Assembly (NCBI RefSeq): GCF_008124765.1
Contig: NZ_VNHS01000004.1
Coordinates: 186,001 to 250,000, forward strand
Source of the DNA: Paenibacillus methanolicus
Lineage (GTDB): Bacteria; Bacillota; Bacilli; Paenibacillales; Paenibacillaceae
Reading direction: 5' to 3'
Length of the DNA stretch: 64,000 nucleotides
The notes under the pieces were generated by a model. That model ran no database searches. It was not told the origin of the DNA and saw nothing but the letters and a program-made list of their open reading frames with translations. The translations under genes were made by a program, and so were the position numbers. Positions 8,646-16,527 of the stretch are shown one piece after another; positions within the stretch are counted from its first letter, which is position 1; each line of letters opens with the position of its first letter.

Positions 8646-8724
8646 AGGTTGCCATTGAAAGCCGGCGTGTGATAAGTTAGAAGGGCTATTGCGCTTATAT
8701 TTAGGAAAGCGAGGTGAAGGTAGG

Positions 8725-8859
8725 ATGAATTTCGAAATGGTGAACGATTGTTTGAGCCGTCTGGTAGACATTATCAGCGGTAATGTACATGCTTTTGCCG
8801 ACAACGGGAGAAGTCTGTCCAAATTTACGGTCTCACCATTCGAGAAGATGCCTGCCTGA
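8725..8859 (+). CDS. Short ORF (44 aa), possible leader peptide or regulator remnant
   Basis: A 44-codon reading frame beginning MNFEMVNDCLSRLVDIISG, preceded by GAGGTGAAGGTAGG, a plausible ribosome binding site. It ends 31 bases before a strong terminator hairpin that itself lies upstream of the ABC-F gene. I recognise no family. It could be a small protein, the remnant of a regulator, or a leader ORF in an attenuator controlling the ABC-F gene. Confidence 0.4.
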   Translation: MNFEMVNDCLSRLVDIISGNVHAFADNGRSLSKFTVSPFEKMPA

Positions 8860-8890
8860 TCCTTTTATGCGGATATGAACGTCCGGATAA

Positions 8891-8922
8891 GAGCCGCGGG
8901 GGATTTTCCCGCGGCTCTTTTT
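8891..8922 (+). terminator. Intrinsic terminator upstream of ABC-F gene
   Basis: A 10-bp perfect stem GAGCCGCGGG/CCCGCGGCTC with a 7-base loop, followed by TTTTT. It ends the kinase-GH4 transcript or the short ORF, and lies 67 bases before the ABC-F start. Confidence 0.88.
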
Positions 8923-8988
8923 GCGCTCTCTTGGAGCTAGACGAAAGGGTCATGGTCAGGGTCTCTCCATACCTAGGAGGAACTGACA

Positions 8989-11145
8989 ATGACATTGATA
9001 ATAAATAGCCAGCAAGCAAAAAAATATCACGGGGCGCAGCTCGTATTGGAGAATGCCACGTTCGACATCCACGACGGGGAGCGAATCGGGCTCGTCGGCC
9101 GCAACGGAAGCGGCAAATCGACGCTCATGCGGCTGATCGCCAAAGCGGAGAAGCCGGACGAAGGACAGCTGACGGTGCGCAAAGACGCTTCAATCGGCTA
9201 TTTGGCCCAAATTCCGGCGGAGTGGGAAACGCGGACGGTCTACGACGCGCTCGCCTTCGGATTCCAGGCGCTACTCGAATGCCGGGAGCAGATGCGGGCG
9301 ATCGAAGCGGCCATGTCGGATCCGGCTGCCGCGGCATCGGACGGCTTGGACGCGCTGCTGGGGCAGTACGCGAAGGCGCAAGAGCGCTTCGAGCAGGGCG
9401 GCGGCTACGAGCTGGATGCGCGAATCGACGCGGTAGCTAGCGGGCTGCGGATCGACCGAGCGATATACGCCCGCCAATTCGGCACGTTGTCCGGCGGGGA
9501 GAAGACGAAGATCGGCCTGGCGTCGCTTCTCGTCCGGCGTCCGGAGCTGCTGCTGCTCGACGAACCGACCAACCACTTGGATATGGCCGGCATCGAGTGG
9601 CTCGAATCGTACCTGAAGCAATATAACGGCGCCTGCTTGATCGTCTCGCATGACCGCACGTTCCTCGACCGCGTCGTCGCGAAGATCATCGATCTGGAGG
9701 ACGGCGAGACGACCGTCTATCACGGCAATTACACGTGGTACGCGCGGGAGAAAGAGGAGCGCCTGCTGCGGCAGTTCGCGGAATTCCAAGAGCAGCAGAA
9801 GCAGATCAAGAAGATGAAGGAGACGATCCGACAGCTGGAGGAGTGGGGGCGCGTCGGCGGCAACGAGAAGTTCTTCCGGCGGGCGGCGTCGATGCAGAAG
9901 GCGCTGGACCGGATGGAGAAGCTGAAGCGTCCGGTGCTGGAGCGCCGCGGCGCGGCGTTCGACCTGCGGCAGGCGGACCGCTCCGGCTCGCGGGTGCTGC
10001 ATTTCGAGGGCGTGCGGAAGGCGTACGGCGGCAAACAAGTGCTGCGCGGCGCGGACGGCTTGCTCGAATACGGCGAGCGGGTCATGCTGCTCGGCGGCAA
10101 CGGCGCGGGCAAATCGACGCTCGTTAAGCTTATGCTCGGCTTGGAGCAGGCGGATTCGGGCGTGCTCCATTGGGGCTCGCGCGTCGATATCGGCTACCTG
10201 GCCCAACAGGAGTACCCGGAGGACGGTAAGAGGAGCGTGCTCGCCTATTTCCGAGAGGAAGCGGGATTAGAGGAAGGCGAAGCGAGAGCGCGGCTGGCCA
10301 AGTATCTGTTCTACGGCGCGGACGTGTTCAAGCAGGTCGGCCAGCTGTCCGGCGGGGAGTGGACGCGGCTGCGGCTCGCGCTGCTCGTCCTGCGGAAGCC
10401 GAACGTGCTCATTCTGGATGAGCCGACGAACCATATGGACATCGCCTCCAAGGAAGCGCTCGAGGAAGCGCTCGACGATTACCAAGGAACTCTGCTGGCT
10501 ATCACGCACGACCGTTATTTCATTAACCGGTTGGCGGAGAAAGTGTGGGTGTTGGAGCAGGGGCGAATTAGCGCGTATCTCGGCGGTTATGACGATTACG
10601 AGGCGGAGCGCGGGAGAAGGAAGGCACAGGAGACGGGAGAGGCCGATACCGCGGGCGCGGGGGTTCTTGCGGCGCGCGAGAGCGGTGGCGGGAAGACGAA
10701 AGCGATTGCGTCGATCGGTGAACGGAACGGGAATGCCGCGTTGAAGGCGAACGATGGCGTCGCCATGGCGAGCGGTCAGGGAGAAGGGCGCATGAGGGCG
10801 GGAACGAACACGGTTCTTCGAGCGCGCGGAGCAGACGGCACGATTTCCGAAGCCGATACAGCGAACAGAGATAGCGATGCGCAGAGCCGGGTGGTTGGCG
10901 GCGCTGGCGCAACCGGACGCCCCGAGCGCCGAAGCAAGCCGAATCCGGCGCTGCGCGAGCGGCTGGAGCGCGAGATCGCGCAGACGGAAGAACGGCTGGC
11001 GCGGCTCGACGAGACGTTGAACGACGGGAAGGTCTTAGGCGACCACGCGGAGACGGCGCGACTCTGGGCGCAGCGGGTGGCGGAGCAGCAGGAGCTGGAC
11101 CGATTGTATGAAAGATGGATGGCCCTTGAGACGCTCGAGGGATAA
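8989..11145 (+). CDS. ABC-F family ATP-binding protein
   Basis: A 718-residue soluble protein with two ABC ATPase domains and no membrane segment. Domain 1 has Walker A GRNGSGKST (residues ~37-45), signature LSGGEKTK and Walker B LLLLDEPTNHLD. The charged linker (WYAREKEERLLRQFAEFQEQ and on) is the ribosome-contacting P-site tip region. Domain 2 has GGNGAGKST, LSGGEWTR and LILDEPTNHMD. After a ~100-residue low-complexity spacer rich in Ala, Gly and Glu, the protein ends in a coiled coil (RERLEREIAQTEERLARLDE). ABC-F proteins bind the ribosomal E site and act as translation factors or antibiotic-protection proteins. TAGGAGGA lies 9 bases before ATG. Antibiotic specificity cannot be read from sequence. 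Confidence 0.92.
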   Translation: MTLIINSQQAKKYHGAQLVLENATFDIHDGERIGLVGRNGSGKSTLMRLIAKAEKPDEGQLTVRKDASIGYLAQIPAEWETRTVYDALAFGFQALLECREQMRAIEAAMSDPAAAASDGLDALLGQYAKAQERFEQGGGYELDARIDAVASGLRIDRAIYARQFGTLSGGEKTKIGLASLLVRRPELLLLDEPTNHLDMAGIEWLESYLKQYNGACLIVSHDRTFLDRVVAKIIDLEDGETTVYHGNYTWYAREKEERLLRQFAEFQEQQKQIKKMKETIRQLEEWGRVGGNEKFFRRAASMQKALDRMEKLKRPVLERRGAAFDLRQADRSGSRVLHFEGVRKAYGGKQVLRGADGLLEYGERVMLLGGNGAGKSTLVKLMLGLEQADSGVLHWGSRVDIGYLAQQEYPEDGKRSVLAYFREEAGLEEGEARARLAKYLFYGADVFKQVGQLSGGEWTRLRLALLVLRKPNVLILDEPTNHMDIASKEALEEALDDYQGTLLAITHDRYFINRLAEKVWVLEQGRISAYLGGYDDYEAERGRRKAQETGEADTAGAGVLAARESGGGKTKAIASIGERNGNAALKANDGVAMASGQGEGRMRAGTNTVLRARGADGTISEADTANRDSDAQSRVVGGAGATGRPERRSKPNPALRERLEREIAQTEERLARLDETLNDGKVLGDHAETARLWAQRVAEQQELDRLYERWMALETLEG

Positions 11146-11167
11146 CCGGCCAGCGGCAAGGCTAAAC

Positions 11168-11195
11168 CTATGGGTGCGATGCCCATAGGTTTTTT
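11168..11195 (+). terminator. Intrinsic terminator after ABC-F gene
   Basis: CCTATGGG/CCCATAGG perfect stem, 6-base loop, then TTTTTT. Confidence 0.9.
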
Positions 11196-11230
11196 CGCTT
11201 AAGGGGCGACCGTGACGCGTACTCCTACGG

Positions 11231-11270
11231 TTGACGATTTTAATTGCTAGTCATATAATTGCTATAGCAA
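11231..11270 (+). promoter_or_regulatory. Promoter and MarR operator of the marR-MFS operon
   Basis: TTGACG (11231-11236) and a consensus TATAAT (11254-11259) are 17 bases apart. The perfect 12-bp palindrome TTGCTATAGCAA (11259-11270) covers the end of the -10 box and the start site, and a related TTGCTAG half site is at 11244. This is the expected position for autorepression by the MarR protein encoded just downstream. Confidence 0.8.
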
Positions 11271-11320
11271 ATAAATGAACGGAGCGTGCGAACATTCAAA
11301 TCGACGACTCGTTAGGATTT

Positions 11321-11737
11321 ATGATCAATCATGCCGGCCGGCGCATTACGCTGCTGCTCGCGCTGCGATACCAGCCCTTCGATATTACGACCGAGCAGTG
11401 GAGCGTACTCAACCGGCTGTACGAGCAGGACGGCATCAGCCAGAAGGAGCTAGCTCGAAGATCCGAGAAGGACCAGACCAACATTACGCGCATTTTGGAT
11501 CAACTGGAGCGCAAGGGCTTGGCGGTTCGCAAGGCGAACGAGGCCGACCGGCGGTCTTTTCTCGCATTCATCACGCCTCGGGGGCGCGAGCTGAACGAAA
11601 CGCTGCTGCCGATTGAGCAGGAAGCGATTCAATCGGTGCTCGGCGGATTGAACGGCGAAGACGTGGCACAGCTTCGGCGCTTGCTCAAGCAGGTGACGCT
11701 GGCGGCCGAGAGAGCAATCGAACAAATGGGGGAATGA
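11321..11737 (+). CDS. MarR-family transcriptional regulator
   Basis: A 138-residue winged helix-turn-helix regulator. Visible are the dimerisation helix (INHAGRRITLLLALRYQ), the recognition part ISQKELARRSEKDQTNITRILDQLERKGL, and the wing with R-x-x-x-x-DRRS (ANEADRRSFLAFITPRG). The first ATG is given as start, but family members begin about 9 residues earlier. The frame is open upstream through IQIDDSLGF to an ATT at 11294 that has GGAG 9 bases before it, so the real start may be a non-standard ATT. The MFS gene follows after 4 bases, and a marR-type operator lies over the promoter, so it probably represses itself and the pump. Confidence 0.9.
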   Translation: MINHAGRRITLLLALRYQPFDITTEQWSVLNRLYEQDGISQKELARRSEKDQTNITRILDQLERKGLAVRKANEADRRSFLAFITPRGRELNETLLPIEQEAIQSVLGGLNGEDVAQLRRLLKQVTLAAERAIEQMGE

Positions 11738-11741
11738 CATC

Positions 11742-12962
11742 ATGAGCGAACCGAATGGATTCGAAGCAAGACCGAAGCTCTGGACCCGCGACTTCGTCGC
11801 GGTATGCTTCAGCAGCTTCTTTTTATTTATGACCTTCTATATCCTGGCGGTTACGCTGCCGATCTTCGTCACCGATACGCTGCACGGCGGCCAAAGCCGG
11901 ATCGGCCCGGTTATGACGGTATTCGTCGTCGCGGGTCTCGTTTTCCGTCCGCTGGCGGGTAAGTGGCTGGACGAAATCAACCGGCGCACCATCGTGCTTA
12001 TCGCGCTAGGATTGTTCTTTGTTTGCAGCGGCCTCTACATGCTGGTGGACAGCTATGCCTGGCTGCTCGCGCTGCGGCTCGTCCATGGCGTTAGCTTCGG
12101 CATCGGAGCGACGGCGATCGGCGCGATCGCGATGGATCTCGTGCCGGCCGCCCGCAAAGGCGAAGGCGTCGGCTACTATAGCCTATTCATGAGCTTGGCC
12201 ATGGTCGGCGGACCGGCCATTGGCCTCATGATCGCGGAGACGGGCTCGAATCCGCTGCTATTCGGCACTTGTTTCGCGCTGGCGCTGTGCGGCCTCGTGT
12301 GCGGGCTGAGCGTACGCATCCCCGCGCGCCTGCCGCGCAAGCCGGGTCCGGCGCCGACAGGCTGGCGCCGGTTCATTGAGCCGGCCGCCGTGCCGATCGG
12401 CCTGACCGGGGCGGTGCTTGCCTTCTCTTACGGAGCGATCACGACGTTCCTCTCGGTTTACGCCAAGTCGCTGAACTTAAGCGCGTACGCGAGCGTCTTC
12501 TTCATGGTTTTCGCGCTCATGATCATCCTGTCCCGTCCGTTCACCGGCAAAATGTACGACCGCTCCGGCCCGCATCCGCTCGTCTATCCGGGCGTTGTCC
12601 TCTTCGCGCTCGGCATGATGGGCCTCGGCGGCGCGCATTCGCTGCCGATGTTCCTCGCGATGGGCGCGGTGCTCGGCCTCGGATACGGCGCGCTGTTCCC
12701 GAGCTTCCAGACGATCGCCATCCAATCGGCGGAGCCGCACCGCAGCGGCCTGGCGACCGGGACGTTCTTCCTGCTGTTCGACGCAGGCTACGGCATCGGC
12801 TCCTCGGTGCTCGGCATGGTGTCGGCGCGCACCGGCTACCACACGATGTACATCATCGGCGGCATCGTCGTCGCCTGCTCGGGCGTCATGTATTACGTGC
12901 TGCATCACCGCAGAACCGCCAGCCGTTCAGCCGCGATGACGACGACCGCGCCGCATGCGTAA
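11742..12962 (+). CDS. MFS transporter (drug-efflux type)
   Basis: A 406-residue major facilitator with about 12 membrane segments. The conserved loop 2-3 region GLVFRPLAGKWLDEINRRT matches the MFS motif A (G-x-x-x-D-x-x-x-R-R/K-x), and loop 8-9 repeats it as RPFTGKMYDRSGPHP. It is the partner of the MarR gene, 4 bases upstream, and shares its promoter, so it likely exports a toxic compound sensed by that regulator. Substrate unknown. The start ATG 11742 has GGGGG 9 bases upstream. Confidence 0.9.
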   Translation: MSEPNGFEARPKLWTRDFVAVCFSSFFLFMTFYILAVTLPIFVTDTLHGGQSRIGPVMTVFVVAGLVFRPLAGKWLDEINRRTIVLIALGLFFVCSGLYMLVDSYAWLLALRLVHGVSFGIGATAIGAIAMDLVPAARKGEGVGYYSLFMSLAMVGGPAIGLMIAETGSNPLLFGTCFALALCGLVCGLSVRIPARLPRKPGPAPTGWRRFIEPAAVPIGLTGAVLAFSYGAITTFLSVYAKSLNLSAYASVFFMVFALMIILSRPFTGKMYDRSGPHPLVYPGVVLFALGMMGLGGAHSLPMFLAMGAVLGLGYGALFPSFQTIAIQSAEPHRSGLATGTFFLLFDAGYGIGSSVLGMVSARTGYHTMYIIGGIVVACSGVMYYVLHHRRTASRSAAMTTTAPHA

Positions 12963-12971
12963 CGGTCTGCG

Positions 12972-13004
12972 CAACCGAGACCCTTCAGGGGGCTCGGTTT
13001 TTTT
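12972..13004 (+). terminator. Intrinsic terminator of marR-MFS operon
   Basis: AACCGAG...CTCGGTT stem with an inner CCC/GGG pair, followed by an uninterrupted run of T. Confidence 0.85.
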
Positions 13005-13044
13005 GCTGTCTTGGAAATTGTGCAACTGTTCATATTTTGGAAAA

Positions 13045-13375
13045 AACGTAAAGCGTGTCCGCTTGAGCGGACGAAAGCGAAGGTCAGCGCGGATCAGCAT
13101 CAAGCACACCGCAGGAACGCTAATTAGCAGCGTCCGGAGGTGAACGTTGTTCGGAGAAAACGACTTCGGAAGCATAGGCTTAACCTTCCGGTTCCCCTCG
13201 GCGGGAAGGGTGAAGAACACGCGCATGAAGCTTTGTCCGCAAGGACAAGAGCGTGGCTAGCTCGAAGCGAACCGCCAACCGCGAACACTCGAGCTAGAAC
13301 GAAGAACGGGTGTCCAGAGGGCGGTAGCCCTTGGTTCCCCTCGGCGGAGGGGGAAGGGGCGAGGGGGAAAGAAGA
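13045..13375 (+). repeat. Dispersed hairpin-rich intergenic repeat, copy A
   Basis: A non-coding segment made of short inverted repeats: GTCCGCTTGAGCGGAC (13057-13072), TTGTCCGCAAGGACAA (13233-13248), AGGGCGGTAGCCCT (13318-13331) and CCCCTCGGCGGAGGGG (13337-13352). The same modules in the same order occur near 37.8 kb and 60 kb. The shared words are ACGTAAAGCGTGTCC, GTCCGNNAGGACAA followed by AGCGTG, and GTCCAGAGGG. Here it sits between the MFS terminator and the end of the minus-strand methyltransferase gene. The element's function is unknown. Confidence 0.75.
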
Positions 13376-13407
13376 AAGGAGGGTTCTCGAAGGGCAAAGC
13401 CCTTATG

Positions 13408-14205
13408 TTATTTCACCACCAACGTCACGTAACGCGGTACGTCGTACGCATAGAAAGCGGACGTGAACGGTCCCCGGTCGGCGAACGGAATGCCCGCCTC
13501 GCGCAGCAATCGGTGCAAACTTTGCTGCTCCTCCGGGCCTTTGTTCGTCACGATCAGCACGCCCGGCTGCTCCAGCCGGCGATACGCATGCTCGATCAGG
13601 CGGGCCGGTTGGAACGTGCCGATCGGCAATCCCCAGTGCAGCAGCGGATCCGGCGTCACGAACGGCAGGAACAGCGTGCAGACGTTATAGGGCGCTTCCG
13701 CCTTCATGAAATCCACCGCTTCATAACGAACGATACCGGGTTCATTCAGCTCCCTCAAATAAGCCTGCGCGTAATCATAGGCCGTAAATCCGTTGCGGTA
13801 GCGGCGGTACGCATCCAGCTCGATGCCCGTTAGCGACTCGACCTCGTAATGGCGGCGGAAGAAGCGGAAGAGCGCGGGCGCGTAATAAAACGTGCGGCTG
13901 CCGACATCGACGATTCGGAGCGCGCGCGGAAGCCGCTTCGCCAGCTCGGGCTGTAGCCGATGCAGGAAATCGAGCTGGTACAGATTAAGCTGGTAATCGG
14001 TTAAGCCGAGCAGCTCGCGCCAGCGTCCGAAATCGTACGCGTCCAGCAGCTCGCGTTCTTGGCGCTTCGTGGCGGCGTCCGGGTACAAATGCGCTTTCGG
14101 CGCGGGCTTCAACCGCACGCGGCCCAGCCGGATGCGAAGACGGCTCCGCATGGCGAAGCGGAGGGCGTTCCACCCGCTGGCCAGCCGCATTTTCCAATCG
14201 TTCAT
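13408..14205 (-). CDS. SAM-dependent methyltransferase-like protein
   Basis: A 265-residue protein. Residues around 105-140 read LRIVDVGSRTFYYAPALFRFF then LTGIELDAYRRY, which resembles motif I (D-V-G) and the acidic end of strand 2 of a class I methyltransferase, but the glycine loop is poorly conserved (DVGSRTF instead of GxGxG). The later VLIVTNKGPEEQQSL strand fits the same fold. The N-terminal ~90 residues are basic and include a Tyr/Leu-rich helix. Enzymatic activity is uncertain. Start at 14205 follows GGAGG by 10 bases; an upstream ATG at 14232 lacks a binding site. Confidence 0.6.
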   Translation of the reverse strand: MNDWKMRLASGWNALRFAMRSRLRIRLGRVRLKPAPKAHLYPDAATKRQERELLDAYDFGRWRELLGLTDYQLNLYQLDFLHRLQPELAKRLPRALRIVDVGSRTFYYAPALFRFFRRHYEVESLTGIELDAYRRYRNGFTAYDYAQAYLRELNEPGIVRYEAVDFMKAEAPYNVCTLFLPFVTPDPLLHWGLPIGTFQPARLIEHAYRRLEQPGVLIVTNKGPEEQQSLHRLLREAGIPFADRGPFTSAFYAYDVPRYVTLVVK

Positions 14206-14310
14206 CGGGAACAAGCCTCCTGCCGCTGTCATGTCTAAGCGCTAGTATATCCAATTCGGCCCCGAGCCGGAAGTTGGCGCGTTAGCCGCCCACGAATGTC
14301 AAAGGGGCCG

Positions 14311-14466
14311 CTATTGCAGCAGCCCCAGTCGCTTCGCTTGCTCTTCGGTCAAAATAAATTCCTCGCCCGGCCACATCTCCTCTTCGGCATCGCGCCCGAA
14401 CAACTTCAGAATGTCCGGCCAAATGTTCCGTTCCATCGCCTCGGCGACCGTGATGATCACTTTCAT
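14311..14466 (-). CDS. Conserved-looking 51-aa protein
   Basis: A short reading frame of 51 residues beginning MKVIITVAEAMERNIWPDIL and ending EEFILTEEQAKRLGLLQ. It is acidic and has no membrane segment. An AGAGGAG ribosome binding site lies 13 bases upstream. From memory, similar ~50-residue proteins with the pattern VTVxEAMxxGxW...LTEEEAKxLGL occur in Paenibacillus, but no function is known to me. It stands alone on the minus strand between the methyltransferase-like gene and the ABC importer. Confidence 0.6.
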   Translation of the reverse strand: MKVIITVAEAMERNIWPDILKLFGRDAEEEMWPGEEFILTEEQAKRLGLLQ

Positions 14467-14590
14467 TAGCAGGCCCACGCTCCTCTTGGTCTTATATACC
14501 GATACTGTACCCGGCGGAAGGCGGGGACAAACGCGGCAACTCGCCCGGTCTGCCGATCATCGGACGCCGCGGATAGCGAACGTGTCGCAA

Positions 14591-14637
14591 GAAAAAAGTC
14601 TCTGCCGCTCGCAACAATGCGTGCAGGGCAGAGACTT
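14591..14637 (-). terminator. Intrinsic terminator of the ABC importer operon
   Basis: On the minus strand, AAGTCTCTGCC pairs with GGCAGAGACTT and runs into TTTTTTC. It lies 74 bases past the stop of the ATP-binding gene. Confidence 0.82.
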
Positions 14638-14710
14638 ATACGTTAATGCCGGCGGAGGAATGGCCGTATGCGAAGGATGCCGAAAGGGCATCGTGCGCAA
14701 GAAAGCGCTC

Positions 14711-15505
14711 CTAGCCGAACACGACGCGGTCGTCGGACAGCTTGTGGCCGCTGATCCGCTCGAATTCGCCGAGCAGCTGCTCGACGGTCAAATCCTTCTT
14801 GCGCGCTTCGCTGACGTCGAGGATAATGCGGCCTTTGTCCATCATGATGAGGCGGTTGCCGAGGCGGATCGCCTGTTCCATGTTGTGCGTGACCATAAGC
14901 GTCGTCAGCTTCATCTCGCGCACGATGCTCTCGGTCAGCCGCGTGATGACTTCCGCGCGGGCCGGGTCGAGCGCGGCCGTATGCTCGTCGAGCAGCAGTA
15001 TTTGCGGCTTGGTGAAGGTCGACATGAGCAGGCTGAGCGCTTGGCGTTCGCCACCGGACAGCTGGCCGACTTTGGCGCGCATCCGGTTCTCCAGGCCGAG
15101 ACCGAGACGGCGGAGCTGCTCATGGTAGAACTTGCGCTTGCCGCCCGTGACGCCGATGGAGAGGCCGCGGGATTTGCCGCGCGTGTGCGCCATCGCCAGG
15201 TTCTCCTCGATCGTCATGTTCGGCGCGGTGCCGGCCATCGGATCTTGGAACACGCGGCCGATCCACCGGCTGCGCTTATGCTCCGGTTCGCCGGTTATCT
15301 CGGTATTCTCGATGCTGACCGTGCCGATGTCCGGCGTCATGACGCCGGAGATGACGTTCATGAGCGTCGATTTGCCGGCGCCGTTGCTGCCGATGACGGT
15401 GACGAAGTCGCCGGGATTGAGCTTCAGGTTAATGTTGACCAACGCGACCTTCTCGTCGGGCGTGCCCGGGAAGAATAGCTTGGAGACGTTCGATAGCTGC
15501 AGCAT
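14711..15505 (-). CDS. ABC transporter ATP-binding protein (ABC_sub_bind-type importer)
   Basis: A 264-residue ATPase: Walker A GSNGAGKST, Q-loop around VFQDPMAGTAPNM, signature LSGGERQALS, Walker B ILLLDEHTAALD and the switch His in VTHNMEQAI. An Ala is followed by His where most have DEPT (DEHTAALD), a variant usual in this subgroup. It is the last gene of a three-gene operon (binding protein, permease, ATPase). Start 15505 follows GGAGGTGCGCTTTAAG and is 1 base after the permease stop; a longer frame to 15562 lies inside the permease. The transported compound is unknown; relatives include predicted tryptophan and nucleoside-like importers. Confidence 0.9.
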   Translation of the reverse strand: MLQLSNVSKLFFPGTPDEKVALVNINLKLNPGDFVTVIGSNGAGKSTLMNVISGVMTPDIGTVSIENTEITGEPEHKRSRWIGRVFQDPMAGTAPNMTIEENLAMAHTRGKSRGLSIGVTGGKRKFYHEQLRRLGLGLENRMRAKVGQLSGGERQALSLLMSTFTKPQILLLDEHTAALDPARAEVITRLTESIVREMKLTTLMVTHNMEQAIRLGNRLIMMDKGRIILDVSEARKKDLTVEQLLGEFERISGHKLSDDRVVFG

Positions 15506-15506
15506 C

Positions 15507-16445
15507 TTAAAGCGCACCTCCCGCGGACTGTCCTGGATGCGAGATCGGGGCGGCGGCGGCAAGTTCCGCGGCGCGCTTCTTCGCCATGCTCTTCTGCTTC
15601 ACGGAGCGGCGAACGGTCGGCAGCAGAAGCGCGATAATGACGATGATGGCGGTAATGAGTTTCAAGTCCGACGTATCGAGCCACTCCACGCGCAGCGCGA
15701 GGGCGACGACGATCCGGTACACGATGGAGCCGAGCACGGCGGCGAGTGTGGCGCGCAATACGGTGCGGGCGCCGAAGATCGCTTCGCCGATGATGACGGA
15801 CGCCAGACCGATGACGATCATGCCGATGCCCATGGAGCTGTCGGCGAAGCCGGTCTGCTGGGCGATCAGCGCGCCGGAGAGGGCGACGAGGCCGTTCGAG
15901 AGGCTGATGCCGAGAATTTTGGTCGTGTCGGTGTTGGCGCCGAAGCTGCGGATCATGCGGGCGTTATCGCCCGTCGCGCGCAGCGCGAGGCCCATGTCCG
16001 TGCGCAGGAACGCGTCGAGCAGGAACTTGATCGCGAGGACGCAAGCGGCGATGACGGCGAGTTTCACCCAAATGTTGTCGATCGACGTGAACAGCGGGTC
16101 GGTGTCGAGAATCGAGACGTTCGGCCGGCCCATGATGCGCAGGTTGATCGAGTAGAGCGCGATCATCATCAGGATGCCGGACAGCAGGCCGTTGATCCGG
16201 CCTTTCGTATGGAGCAGGCCGGTAATGGAGCCGGCGATCGCGCCCGCGAAGAACGCGGCGATGACGGAGAGCCAGACGGACGTGCCGTGCGAGATGAGCA
16301 CCGCGGCGACGGCGCCGCCGGTCGTGAAGCTGCCGTCGACGGTCAAATCGGGAAAGTCGAGGATGCGGAACGTGATGTAGACGCCCAGCGCCATCAGCGC
16401 GTAGAGCAGCCCCATCTGCACCGCCCCGGTCATGGAGTCGAGCAT
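15507..16445 (-). CDS. ABC transporter permease (BPD_transp_2 type)
   Basis: A 312-residue inner-membrane permease with about eight to nine hydrophobic segments, starting MLDSMTGAVQMGLLYALMAL. The TFRILDFPDLTVDGSFTTGG stretch and the EAIFGARTVLRATLAAVLGS stretch are characteristic of permeases that go with ABC_sub_bind lipoproteins. The C-terminus is cytoplasmic and basic. GGAGGTTTCCACC lies before the start, and the ATPase gene starts 1 base after its stop. Confidence 0.9.
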   Translation of the reverse strand: MLDSMTGAVQMGLLYALMALGVYITFRILDFPDLTVDGSFTTGGAVAAVLISHGTSVWLSVIAAFFAGAIAGSITGLLHTKGRINGLLSGILMMIALYSINLRIMGRPNVSILDTDPLFTSIDNIWVKLAVIAACVLAIKFLLDAFLRTDMGLALRATGDNARMIRSFGANTDTTKILGISLSNGLVALSGALIAQQTGFADSSMGIGMIVIGLASVIIGEAIFGARTVLRATLAAVLGSIVYRIVVALALRVEWLDTSDLKLITAIIVIIALLLPTVRRSVKQKSMAKKRAAELAAAAPISHPGQSAGGAL

Positions 16446-16488
16446 GGTGGAAACCTCCTAAGAGTTTTATTATTCCTAAAAACAAGAA

Positions 16489-16517
16489 GAGGGTGAACTT
16501 CAAGGACGTTCACCCTC
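16489..16517 (-). terminator. Intercistronic hairpin between binding protein and permease genes
   Basis: A perfect 10-bp stem GAGGGTGAAC/GTTCACCCTC lies between the binding-protein stop and the permease ribosome binding site, followed on the minus strand by TTCTTGTTTTT. It may be a leaky terminator or a 3' stabiliser that raises the level of the binding-protein mRNA. Confidence 0.6.
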
Positions 16518-16527
16518 GTGCGCGTGC

